A stretch of DNA of 64,000 bases. It comes from Apteryx mantelli (Eukaryota; Chordata; Aves; Apterygiformes; Apterygidae). Below the pieces are notes generated by a model. That model was not told the origin of the DNA. It ran no database searches and saw only the letters and a program-made list of their open reading frames with translations. A program made the position numbers and the translations under genes. Positions 22,173-39,369 of this stretch are shown piece after piece. Where the stretch lies: contig NC_089985.1 of assembly GCF_036417845.1 (NCBI RefSeq), positions 28,912,583 through 28,976,582 on the forward strand, given 5' to 3'. Each line of letters opens with the position of its first letter. The stretch's first letter is position 1.

Positions 22173-24495
22173 GGTGAGTCCCGGCCGCGGCGGTGAAGCC
22201 CGGCCGGAGGCGCCGAGCCGCCCCGCGGGGGGCGCCGGGCCCCAGCGCCGCTGCCCGCCCCCCCGCCGCTGCCGGGCGGGAGCCGCGGCGAAGCAACGCG
22301 CTCGGGACGGAGGCGCCTCGCAGCGATAAGCAACGCTTAAGTAGCGCTGCCGGCCGCCCGGCCCAGCGGCGCAGGGTCGCCAGTGGGGGGCACGGGCGCT
22401 TCCCACCAGACTGCACCAAGAGCTTCGCCAAGACTGCGCTGCCCGGAAGACGGGCCGCAACACAGAACGCTGTCTTTTCCACTTTTTTCTCTCCTAATGG
22501 CATATAATATAAACCATGTTCTATAAACTTATATATACACACCTATTTTATGTCTTTTCCTAAACGTACACAAAACCAGCCAGAAGTTCACCATCTTCTC
22601 ACTCACTTGTTCAGGAATTTCTAGATCCTACTCAGAATAAAGTAATAAATATTGATCAGAATAGGTTTATATCTGGGATATAATAGACAGTATACAAAGA
22701 TTTCTGCCAACTCTTTCTTATATTTACCACAATTGTACATGAAGTACTTATAAACCTGCCAGGTTCAATAAGGCCATAATCATGTAAGCAAAGTTTAAGA
22801 GGCTTCCTGTCATCCTGGGCAACAATTTAGAAGTACTGACATTTAACACAAATATTTGGAAAAGCATGTTTTCCAACATTTGGTAAGTTTAGAACATTTT
22901 CATCTCATTCAGAAAAATGCATGCTATAAAATACTGAGTTAGACTTTGAGCTGCTACAAAAGACCTCTTCTTTGCTCCAGTATAGCTACACTCACCTCAG
23001 TGAATTACTGCATTTTCACTGGTGGGCTGAATCCACTCAGGACACGAAGAGTGGAAGTTTCATAAAGCAGCATCCAGGGCTTCTACAGGAATCTAGTACA
23101 AAGCCGTAGAGAGAAGCAGCTTTGCCTTATGACATCTTCTGACACTAAGAGACCTACCGCTGGCAAAACGGGAGTCGGACCACAGGGGCATAGAGAAGAG
23201 GATGCTCAGGAGGCAGCCTGGAGGCAAAAGATCTGAGCGTGGCTCATCAGACTACCTAGCACACCTCAGAAAATACTCACGTACTTTGTGTTGAGTCCTT
23301 TTCCAGAGAAATAAATACCAGCCTTGATGTTGTTTATCTGAGCACACAGCAAGTCACTCCTCTTGTCATTTCAGTCCTTATACAGATGTAGGCACACCAA
23401 TTAATATACATTTCTCTACCTCAAATAGATCAAGTCTAAACTCCGTTCATATGGGGGGGGGGGGAAGTGTAATTATGCCATTTGGATTTTGGTCTTTCCA
23501 AAATTTACTTGGATTTAACTGAATACTCAGAAATGACTATTTTATCTGTTCTTATCTAAGAAAACTGGAGGTATTAATTACCAGTCATTCCCACCAATTA
23601 AGATGAATAAACTTACCATCAGACTTTGAAACCAAAAAACATGAACTCCAACTTTGCAGGGTTTTTTCCCCTATTACTGTTGCCTAAAATGAAGCTTCTA
23701 CAATCCTACTGAGGAGGGCAAGAAAATGTGGTAACTATTGGAGAACCTTAAAAACTTTGAGAAAGCAAAATGGACATATGGGTTAGAACTGGCCAATATC
23801 AGACGTTTGTCCCAATGCAGCAGAAGGGATGCCAGTATTAAGGATGGAATATATCAGCTATCATAGATACACAGCTTTGCCTATGGAAAGAACTGTAGTT
23901 TATTTCTTGTTTCTATAAGATGTCCATCAATTCATTCCTTATCTTCCGAAAAGATAATTGAAAATGTTAAAAAAAGAACAGTAAATGTTATGATTGTTAT
24001 TGAAAGTGTTAACAAATCAGTTGAATGCAAAACCAGTCACATTTTCTTATACTGACATACAGAGGTTGTCCAGATTTGTTTTATTTCACAAGTTTATGAA
24101 CATTGACGGTAGCCCTAATCTATGTATCTGTTGCAAAACTTTCTTTAATGGAAGTTTCAATATTTCCTCTTCCACATATAATCCATGCTTCATGTGGAGA
24201 AGGAAAGAAAAAGACAGCTGAAATTGTACAAGAATGATGTTGATCCTACTTGAAGCTTGGAGTTACAGCATCAGCTTTTAGCCATAAATAGGAAAAATGA
24301 TACCAATACCAAAGAAGAGCTAACTGAATAAACGGAAGATCATATTGTGCTGTTTAATACAAAGATTATGGAGCAGGTATACCCTATCATTATTTACAGC
24401 AGACTCCAGCTTTGTCCGGAAACAGTTAGTGTTAAACACTTCCCATTTTATATGGCCATTGCTCCTACCTGTACTTTTTAGACTTTTCTTTTTTT

Positions 24496-24517
24496 GGGGG
24501 GTGGGGGGGGTGGGGGG
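24496..24517 (+). other. Potential G-quadruplex tract
   Basis: Three G runs of 6, 8 and 6 are separated by single T residues. The long runs can supply four stacks, so a G-quadruplex with very short loops could form on the plus strand. No gene function is attached. Confidence 0.6.
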
Positions 24518-27500
24518 AGAGTAAGCTGCAGCTATGGTTATAAATGGTATTTCCTTGAACTTCAGCCTTTTAGACTTTTAGATCTAATCAGCATAACAGT
24601 GTGGACTGAATCATCTGTAGAGCTAGAAATGAGTCAGCCTGCTGAGCACCTCAAAGAAAAAAGTCAATAACCAGCAAAAGTCACATTCACGCCGACTACA
24701 ATCACTCATGCTTTCAGGATTCCCTAGATGTGTAGCCAATTGGGAAATATTTACCAACATTAATTATTGTATATCATAACTAGATCATGAATCCAACTAA
24801 GCCTCCAGCAATTCAGGACGGTTGGGATCCAAAAATTAAGTCATACTTTTAATAACTAACACTGTCAGAATGACACAATTATTTAAATAAAAATGTTAAT
24901 CTTCTATTGCTTTAGAAGAGGAAAAAAAAAGAAATTGCTTACCAAAAAAAAGGGGGGGGGTTCAGCTCCTTTACCCCATGAATGTATTGCACACTGCAGT
25001 TTATTGCATTTCTTGGTTTCTCAGTCATAGTACTTAGGATGTGAGAGTTATATGGCATGCAACAGCCATGAAGTTTGTGGAGAAAGTATGTGGAATACAG
25101 CAAAAAGGTACTGCATATGAGATGCCACAGTATTCTACTGCAAAATATCAGTAGCGTATACAAGATCGTTTTACTACACATGGAATATATATCTGACTTT
25201 GGGAGCTGTTACCTGCAATTCTTTGTACCATTCTGGTCATTCACGCTCTAAACTGAGCAACTGCTTAAAAGGACTTCTGGTATGATCAGAGAATGAAGAA
25301 CCTGTTTTTATAAGATATTGTAAGAGCTTCTCTTGTTATTCTAATAACAAGGCTGAGAAGAAATATAATTGGTATTTATAAATATCTATGGTAGTAAAAA
25401 TTGAGATTAAAAAAGCACAAAGAATAATGTTGATAAAATAAGCAGCAACTTCTTGGTCATAAATAAGGTTATAAACTACTTTTAAACTATCAGAGGATGC
25501 TACAAAACAAGCGCTTTCAATAAGATTGTGTTTCATCCTCCATTTTAAGACTGGAGGTCAAACAGGACTGTAACAGGAGAGGACTAAACGCAGTTACCAA
25601 ATCTTACGAATCTTCTGAGATTATGTCCTGCTACATTAAGTATTCATATTTTGACTTTGACACATGCAAGGACCAATTAGTCACGCCACCCTCTGAAAGT
25701 CCACACAGCAGCAATAAACTCATTCGGCTGCAAGTGCAATCACTGCAAGCTTGGCATCATGACTTCATGGGGAGCAAGAGGGGACCCCAGGGATCTTACC
25801 CTTACTACCCATCACATTTGCAAAGTCAGTTTGTTGATGTATGAAGAAAACAATCTGGTTTTCCTGGATTCCTCTCAGAAGCAGTTCACACTCTTCATTA
25901 TACATGGCCACAGCTTTTCTAGCACTGGACACTTCTCATTCGACCCAGTGTATGAGCCTTTCTTTGGATGTAAATATGAGTAGTCCAGACAATTTTCTGG
26001 AGCACCCAATAACAGCTGGGTACTTTGTTTTTTAAATTACGTAGGGCAGCAGGAGTTTGAAGATAATTTGTCCTCAGTAAAGTAATCAGGCCTGACTAAC
26101 AATATCGTCATCATAGCTTCTCCCTTGGGTAGGCCAGCACTTGCAGCGGAACAGAACGAGCACAGGGCAGTCGTGTGCTCTCATCTAGACTCAAGGGGAG
26201 CAACAGTATCCCTCTACTTTCACTCCTTACATAACAGAACAATTAACTGGAAGAGCCTGAGGGAAATAAGTCACTTGTTCTCGCTATCTGGAAATAGTCC
26301 ACTGCTGAACAATCTGACAAATCAAGAGCTGAGATTGTACTTCATGAGGAGACTAGCGCTGCCATTTGCCAAGCTTGAATGCCCAATGCAGTAAGCAACT
26401 ATATGAATACTCTGATTCTATATAGTTTGATCAGCAAGCAATACAGTAAGAACAAGAATAACGTCAGCTGCTGAGCACTAGCATTTATTAACCGGGAAAA
26501 GAAAACCACCTCTTAATAATATTGACAGCAGTGTGTCCCCTCTATTTTTTTTCAGCCAGCTTATGAATTCAAGCGCACAAAGTTTCACCCCAGGATGACA
26601 GTCTGAAGGCAAGTTTCACTACTAGGGTTAGAACCCGTTTTCTCCCCAAAGAAATACACTGCCAGTGCAGACTACCACATAAGATGTGCGTGCTAGAAAG
26701 GAATGGAGTGCTTCTAGTCATCCCACTGACTTCAATTCATGAGTTGTCCATTAGTGATTAGGTGTCCATAGCCACCTCCAGATTTTCTTAAAGTTTCATT
26801 GTCTGCATAAACAGGTAAGGGGGGAAGGGAGGGGAGACAGGAGCAAACAGAGACATGAGCATTGCCGTAACCACTGCGACTGGAGCTCTTAGCAGATCGC
26901 CTCGGATGATCGGGGGAAGTGACTCTGGATCTGCAGGGACAGCTTGTCCAATGCAAGACCAACCAGATCTTCAGTGACATACTTCTGCTGTTCCTCACAA
27001 TCATACAAGTCCAGCATTTTCCCCTTCCCTTGTGCATTCCACTCTACTCTTTTTGCCCTTTGATACTGCAGATGCCACTCACTCATGCACATCATTCTCC
27101 CAAACCACTATCTATGAACTACTTGCTACTATATGACCCTGTCAACCAGACACGCAGGCAGTCAAGTGTGGAAGTGCCTACTAGGGCAATGAAATAACAC
27201 AGCCTTTTTCTGGCATGACAAGAAATAGGAGACTACAATTAGCCACCTTAAGCATTTTTTTTATATTCTGGTCCCATCCCTCCCCCCAAAGAAAACCACA
27301 ATAGCAGCAACAAAAAACAGCCTCCTGTTGCTGGAGCCCTACAGACAAAATGACAAGAATAATTTCATAAGGACTCAAAAAGGGGCCAAGAATTGAGATG
27401 CCAGAATCTCAGTCACTAGTTTTGTTTCTATTTTGGACAGGGAAGCCTGAGAGAACATAAATATTTTAGACCTAGAATAAGGAAAAAGTAACAGCTTTTC

Positions 27501-28047
27501 AAGCCAATAGTTGAATCCCATCTAAACTGCATATTTTTAGCAGCTGGTGGCAGTATATCATTTAATGGAAACCTTTACTAAGTTAGAGCATGATTGATCA
27601 TATTCTTGATCAGAGGAACATTTAACCCTTCTGCCAAATGAAGAGTTTGCAACACTTGCCAGCAGCACAGATTGTTCAATGAAAACACTGAATGAAGAGG
27701 CAGAGGCAAGACACCAATCGTGCAGATCATTCTGTTGTTTTTCCTACTACAGACCAGTTTTCCATAACAGAACCAATTCCTTACAAAGGCTAAGGACTTC
27801 TTTAGCACAGCAGCTTCTCAGCATAGATATACAGTTCCTAGACTTGCAATGAGATTTTAAAACCACATCATCACATAAGTTGGGGAGCAGCAAAACTATC
27901 TTTAAAAGGCTCAAAGGGTTGGGTTTTTGGTTTTTTTTTTTTGATTAAAATATTTTGAAAGACTCATTGGTTATAGATTAAGAATAAAAAGATGGAAATA
28001 TGTCTAGGATCAGAGAGTCTCAGCAAAGGCTGAGGAAAATAAGCTAT

Positions 28048-28067
28048 GGAAAACACTAGTGTTTTCC
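28048..28067. repeat. 20-bp perfect palindrome
   Basis: GGAAAACACTAGTGTTTTCC is fully self-complementary. It lies in intergenic DNA about 3.4 kb downstream of the DNAJB4 stop codon. It could be a dimeric protein site or chance. Confidence 0.75.
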
Positions 28068-29269
28068 TCTCTCAGCTGAAACCAAGTACCAGCAAATTGC
28101 ACCTAAGATGACTCAAAAACTTAACACAATGTGACTCAATAATAGGGAAAATAGTAGTTTAAGCAAACATGTGACCAGTAGTACTTACCAAAAAGTAGAA
28201 CTGATTCTTGGCCAAAAACGTTTCCTTTCCAGGCTGCTTACTTATTTTGGAACAGAGCCTCCAAAAAATTAATCCACACCTAATAAGGGGTTACCCAGTC
28301 AAGACAATTGGCCCAAGTTTCTGACACTGCCTCCACCAGTCTCTAAACAAAACTATGCAGGACTACACAGGTTAAGGAGACTATTATGGCACACTGACAT
28401 CTGGGCAGAGCCTAGACAGGCTCTTTACAGCCAAACCAGCTACAGACCATTTTCCTTACCTGTGCTTTGCCTCCTCAGCATTGAAAGTACTTTTCCAAGA
28501 GCTTGATTCATTCTCTGCACTCTGCATCAATCTGATGGATGACTCCTTATGCTTGAATTTTTCAGAATCAGACACAGTCTCAGGCACTTACTAAGAAATA
28601 TTAAAAACTATCAGACCTGACAATTAGAACACTGGTATTCTCATGTGACTGAGCATTGTAATCCAGGTTGCTCATCTTCAGCACTTCTGTGATGTTTGGA
28701 CTGCAGGTAATATTGAAAAATAATGATGTGAATATGAGAAAAGGACATACAAAGGAAAAGATTAAAAGGAAAAGATTGCTTCCATCTTGAAAAAGGCAAT
28801 TGGAAGCGAGTACCCAGAATGTTAGAAGATGAATGTGGTAAGAACAGCAGCAGAGACCAAACCCCAGCTAGAGAGGCTGTTATTTCCATAAAACAAAGCA
28901 AACAGGTCACAATTTAAACATTCATTGCACCACAAATAGGCTTTGAAAAGTTTTCAGCACAGATAATACAAGAAGGGTTGAGTGGAAAAGTGGAATACTA
29001 GTCTCCTCGTGACATCAGAAAGCCTGCACTGGTGCAGTCATTAGGGAACACCTCTGGATGACAGAAAGGAGAAACAGTTATAATATATACCTTACCCTAC
29101 CCTGCAACAGCTTGAGGTTATCCTAAAGCTTGACATTGGAGGGATTTAAAAGGTACAGATTTTCATAGACTTGTTGAATGAGCTTCTCTGAAGTAACCAA
29201 ATTCCTTTTACTTTCTACAGCACCTAAACAACCTTCAGGAGATAAAAAGCTTCTCTCTCCCCAGCTTCA

Positions 29270-31462
29270 CTAAAGTCTATTTTATTTCCACGTATTTAGG
29301 TAGTTAAAGATATAGTAGATGATTGAGTATTTGCCTCTGTCTCCCACGTAAACTTCATTAAATAATCAAGTGGCTTTTAAAAATATAGCTTTTAAAGGCT
29401 ATATTTTGTTAAAGGCTTACTTTGCTACCTCTCCATGAGGAAATACAAATGTTTCATAGCAATCTCACATACCAATCTCTTTCATATCAATCTCTTGCAC
29501 TTTAAGCATAAAAACAGAAAAATTTAGTTTGCTATATATGTAAATGCACAGTAGAAGATATTCCAGTTTAGCACCAATCATCTTACTGGAAGATGGATAT
29601 AAAAAAAAATACTCCTAGTTGCTGTAACTGTTTTTTGAAGTTAGATTATGCTTCTAAAGATCCTGGATTACAACACATTCAATTCTATTAGCTTTTAAAC
29701 AAACATTTTAAGCAATATGCTTTTAAATTCCTGTAATTTATAGCATATATCATAACAAAGAATAAAAGAAAGTTTTAAAAGTTTACACTTTTTACTTAAA
29801 AAAAAGAAATAAGAAATGCAATACAGAACATACTGAAATGATAAGTTTTTAAACACAAACAATATATAGTGTTAACAATATGCATAAGCACTAAGCAGCA
29901 GATTTTTCCTTTTGAGATATTACTCCAGCAACTGTTTAGATCCTTGTAGATTTAGAACTGCATGGGGCTGACACTGTATGAAAAGATCTGCAGTTGAAAA
30001 ATGGACTCAAACAGTATCTTCCAGAAGTTCTATTCCTTTGAGTAACCAAAATGGGATTCTTCTTGTGCTTATTAAAAAGTTATTGTAAATTAAATCCCAA
30101 TTTCCATATTATTTACTTTCCTACAGGAAGTCATTTATATGAAGATAACACTGTTATCTCATAAGCCAAAAGAACAGGCAACTAATACATTTCCACAGGC
30201 AAAAGAATGAGAGAAAACCTTAAATATTTTCTTCTTATAAAGAAAAAAGTTATTCTTTAGAAGCGTTGTTAAAGCACTGTAGTACAGTTTTAAACCACAA
30301 GTAATGAAAACACGTCTGCAAGGCATTTCTTTCACCAAAACCACGCTGCAATCAAGGGAACCAGCCCTATCACTATGTTATAAAACTAGACTATAGAGGG
30401 CTCTCCACTTCCCTACGCACATTTTAACTCTACAGATGAGTAATTCCTGTTAACTCCTAGTAACTTTCCATTCACCAAAGACTTGATCCAAAGCTCATGA
30501 AAGTTTACGAACACCCCCACCCCCGTTTGTCTTAAGTAAACTTTCCTTTAGCTAGGATTGAGCTTTTCCTTCTTCCTTATGGGAGTAGCAGAACGGTGAA
30601 TATTTGAGACCAGCTTGCTCTCAAAATACCTGCACTAGCCAAATGCTTTTAGTGTTCTTTGCTTCTCTCTCTCCACTCAAGTACAGACAGACTCCAAGCT
30701 ATTATATCAGCTCCAGCCAAATGAGGCTGAACTTCATCTGCAGAACATGCTCTTTAGCACTGTCCAGTGAAAACTGCCAACGAGAGCTCTGCCTGGACCC
30801 AAGGGACTCTCCCCCAGGAAACAGCTACTCTACCTTGCTACTCCTCCTCCTCGAGCCACATGCCCTCTGCGAGACTTGCAGTGCAGTCCTCACCATTCTG
30901 GGACAACAAAGAAAGTACTTCCATGGGGGTTCAGGAGACCAAACTGATTTTCCCAGCCTATGCTTTGTGCAGTGGAAGGTAACATACAAAAACGGTATCT
31001 GTAACATTTTCTCCTTTTAAATATTTGTGCATATTATGCGTGTATTTCTACTATGAACTCCAATTTCTGCATGGATGTGTAATGTCATAGATATTGTAGG
31101 GATATAAGAAATAAATTACTTGGAGGCTCAAGCACTTTATCAGAAATATATGCACTGACTTTGTAAAAACTGATTACATTTTACATTAAGCAAAATACTG
31201 AATAAACTTTTCTGATTAGGAAGATCTAAAATAAAATGAGTGGTTTTCCCTGTAAATTTTACTGCAGAAGTCATCTGTATGACTTGTACTTAACCCTTTT
31301 CTTCTCATGCAGCATTACAGTAATCCCCCCCACCCATCCCACAAAACAAAAAAACAAATATTCCACTAGCTGTTACAGATTGCACTTTTAAAGCACAGAC
31401 TTGCCAGTCTTCTGTATCTTCAGTGTCCTGTTTAAATAGTTTTGACATACACAGTCTTCGCT
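29270..31462 (-). other. DNAJB4: DNAJB4 probable 3' UTR
   Basis: AT-rich sequence directly downstream of the stop codon. The clearest minus-strand AATAAA polyadenylation signal I see is at 29281-29286, which would give a 3' UTR of about 2.2 kb; long 3' UTRs are known for DNAJB4. Earlier variant signals may be used. A 10-bp stem hairpin lies at 29380-29407. The end is inferred, not seen. Confidence 0.45.
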
Positions 31463-36932
<5,470 letters not shown>

Positions 36933-37099
36933 TATGAGTTTTGGAGGAATTTAGCTTTTTCTTGCTACAAAGAAACTAGTATCCAGTGTCTTAGCAATGT
37001 AGAGATGCTAGAGGAGGAAAAACAAAAGTCAAATTTGGAACTGAAACAAACAAAACCGTTATAAATCAGCAAGCCCTCTGATACGCCACAGAAACGCTG

Positions 37100-37380
37100 G
37101 CCAGCTTGTCCCTACTTCATTCCCTCCCCCGTTGCTCATTTATAAATAATTATGCTCCCTGGACAGGACACAGCCCTCCTCAGAGTCCTCCCACCTACAC
37201 GACGCGTCTCCGCTCTTTCTAGAACGGCAGCTACTCCCGGACGTCACTTCCCAGGCTGCCCGAGCGCAGCGGCCGGCCCAGCCTTCGCTCCCGCAGGCGG
37301 ACGTACAGGCACACGCCACGCTCCCACTTCCATTTCCCCCTGCGCCAGGGCACCAGCGAGTTTAGAGGTTTAACAGGGCG
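37100..37380 (-). promoter_or_regulatory. DNAJB4: Candidate internal DNAJB4 promoter (TATA, heat-shock and CRE-like sites)
   Basis: A short CpG-richer patch 170-450 bp upstream of the DNAJB4 start codon. In gene sense, a CRE-like GACGTCA (37240-37246) comes first, then a tail-to-tail heat-shock element core TTCTAGAA (37217-37224), then a TATA-like palindrome ATTTATAAAT (37138-37147), all upstream of the coding exon. DNAJB4 belongs to a heat-inducible family. The motifs are seen; the promoter function is inferred. Confidence 0.4.
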
Positions 37381-38937
37381 ACACGGTGCCTCTCACCACC
37401 AGGACACCAGACCGAAGCCAGGGAGGTCTAAAAACATAACTGCGTCCGAAAGACGGCAGTAGCCCTTATAAAATAAACCCAGCAGTTTGCTTTGCAGTTT
37501 CTATAGAGACTGCTGTAAATACAACTGCTTGCCCAAGATATCACCAACATGAATTTGTACCTTTTCCAGCAAGGATTACAAAGTACTTTATATTCAAGTT
37601 AGTTACAAGGCTTCAAAAAGGTTAACTTCATTTCTGTCAAAATAAAATTAAGCCACCCTCAGCCAGAGTCGATTGGAGCCAAGCACCATTAAGCAGTAAG
37701 AAACTAAATCTGAGCAAAAATACAAATCAGTTTATTACAGCTCAGCTCAAGCCACTCAAAGCAGAGCAATCACATTCTTTTTCTCATTGTACACAAAAGA
37801 AATACCAAGACTATTGTACAAATATCAGTATACCAAGCAAATAGCTTTCATCTGATGAAATGCAAGTCAAGTACCAATTCCTAAATATTTGTTTTTTAAC
37901 ACATAGCTAGTGCAGAATTTTACTGCTGAAGTGTTTCTCTCGCTCTGTAGAGGGAATGGTATCAACTTTCAGCCTGCAAGATTTCTTTTGGCCCTTAGTT
38001 GAGAACTGTAAGTCGAGAAATTATTCTTACTTGTCAAGATGGAGATAAACTTTAAGACTGATTATTGTAGCTTGCAAAATACTCCTTCCTGGAAGGAAAC
38101 ATTAAAATATACCAGTTTGGGTCATATCTAGAAGTTACTTATATGAAGAAAAGATACCTCTATTAGGCTCAATTGTCCTTCTCCTAAAGACAAGATATTT
38201 AAGAAAGGCAGCATATAGCAGTCAAAGGACCCTCAAATTCAAGCGGCGAACACAGTATTATATTTGAAGTTGTTTTTCGGAACCTGCTCTAACTTAAAAG
38301 AGGGCTGGCTGATCAGAAAAAACAGAAAATTTCTTCCTAACCAGACAGTACTAAAAAAAGATTTGGGAGATATTTGCCATGTGTTGTCACCCCGTTTCCT
38401 ACATCATATCTGCACTACAATTTACCAGGTTTCCTCAATGCATCCAAGATTTGCTCAAATATCCTTTTCCTTTCTTTTTTTTTTGGGGGGGGGAGGGGGA
38501 GGAATGAAGGAGAAAAGTATAAAGATGAGATTTCAACACAATATTTGACAAAACAAGAACTTTTACATATCCTTAATTATTTCAATTGTAAGACAGGCCA
38601 GAGGATACTGAAAAGAGGAATCGGATCCTCTTGCCACCAAGTCTCTCAGGACTGACTTGGTTTTTGGCATATAGGAACTCACAAGGTTTCAGAATCAATT
38701 ATCTTCTTTACAGCTGAAGAAGACAGTGCTGAGCTCTATATGGAATGAAGCTAGGTTTTGATTAATTCAACCCTTTCTCTATCTTTCTTAAAAAAAAAAA
38801 TACTGCTTTTGTTAGTTTGCTATAGTATTTCAGATAAATTATTGGAGACACATGTCCCAAATTCTGCATTTTTTCACTACAGAATTCCCAAAGCAGCACG
38901 CACAATGACTTGAAATTAAACTGGACTTGAATTCACT

Positions 38938-39369
38938 TCATTCAAAATGCAATACTACTCCCGACATGCTTTCATGGGCAGTTAACTTTGTTAGGCCCAG
39001 GAAATAGGTGCAAATATGACAAGTCATGACCCAAAGTTTTATCATAAACTCTAAACTAAAACAGCAACCAAGCTTCATCACCATTGGCACAATGAGACTG
39101 AGATGTGTCTTCAATCCTCCTGCAAAACTAGCAGCACAAAGAGTTACTCTGCTCAGCTGTGCTCCCATGGTATGGTTTGAGGAACCTATGGCAGGGTCAT
39201 AACTTACATCGCTTGAACTATTCCACCAGTGAGCATCTGAGAATATTTGTCTTGCCATGCTGGCATATAATAGTATTGTCAGAACAGCAACAGCTCCAAC
39301 TAGTCTCAGGACAATATTTTCATGAGGTTTTCCAAAACCTGTGGTCAATGGAAGTGGCAGAGAATGCAA
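38938..39369 (-). other. Unidentified 143-codon open frame
   Basis: Begins MHSLPLPLTTGFGKPHENIV, with a hydrophobic stretch LRLVGAVAVLTILLYASMA and a second one near IVPMVMKLGCCFSLEFMI. I recognise no family. It lies in AT-rich DNA in the presumed DNAJB4 intron with no visible promoter, and moderate-length frames occur by chance in a window this size. It could be a decayed repeat. Weakly supported as a gene. Confidence 0.15.

Larger units (their letters stand above)
21690..22460. promoter_or_regulatory. GIPC2: CpG island promoter of GIPC2
   Basis: Very GC-rich block covering exon 1 and about 400 bp upstream of the start codon. Transcription on the minus strand would begin somewhere in about 22100-22470. 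A TATA-like AT stretch (TTTATATTATATG on the minus strand, around 22500-22514) lies just outside. The island also contains the CGG repeat of the leader. Confidence 0.8.
22461..29270. other. Intergenic region between GIPC2 and DNAJB4
   Basis: About 6.8 kb of AT-rich DNA upstream of GIPC2 and downstream of DNAJB4. It holds G runs at 23453-23464 and 24952-24960, a G-quadruplex-type tract at 24496-24517, and a 20-bp perfect palindrome at 28048-28067. No gene was recognised. The scattered frames of 60-100 codons have no family resemblance. Confidence 0.7.

Noticed and set aside
21436-22542. 368-codon minus-strand frame and plus-strand frames of 104-189 codons over the GIPC2 island
   Set aside because: They are alternative frames of exon 1 and its GC-rich leader. 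The true frame is the one encoding [10 protein letters not shown].
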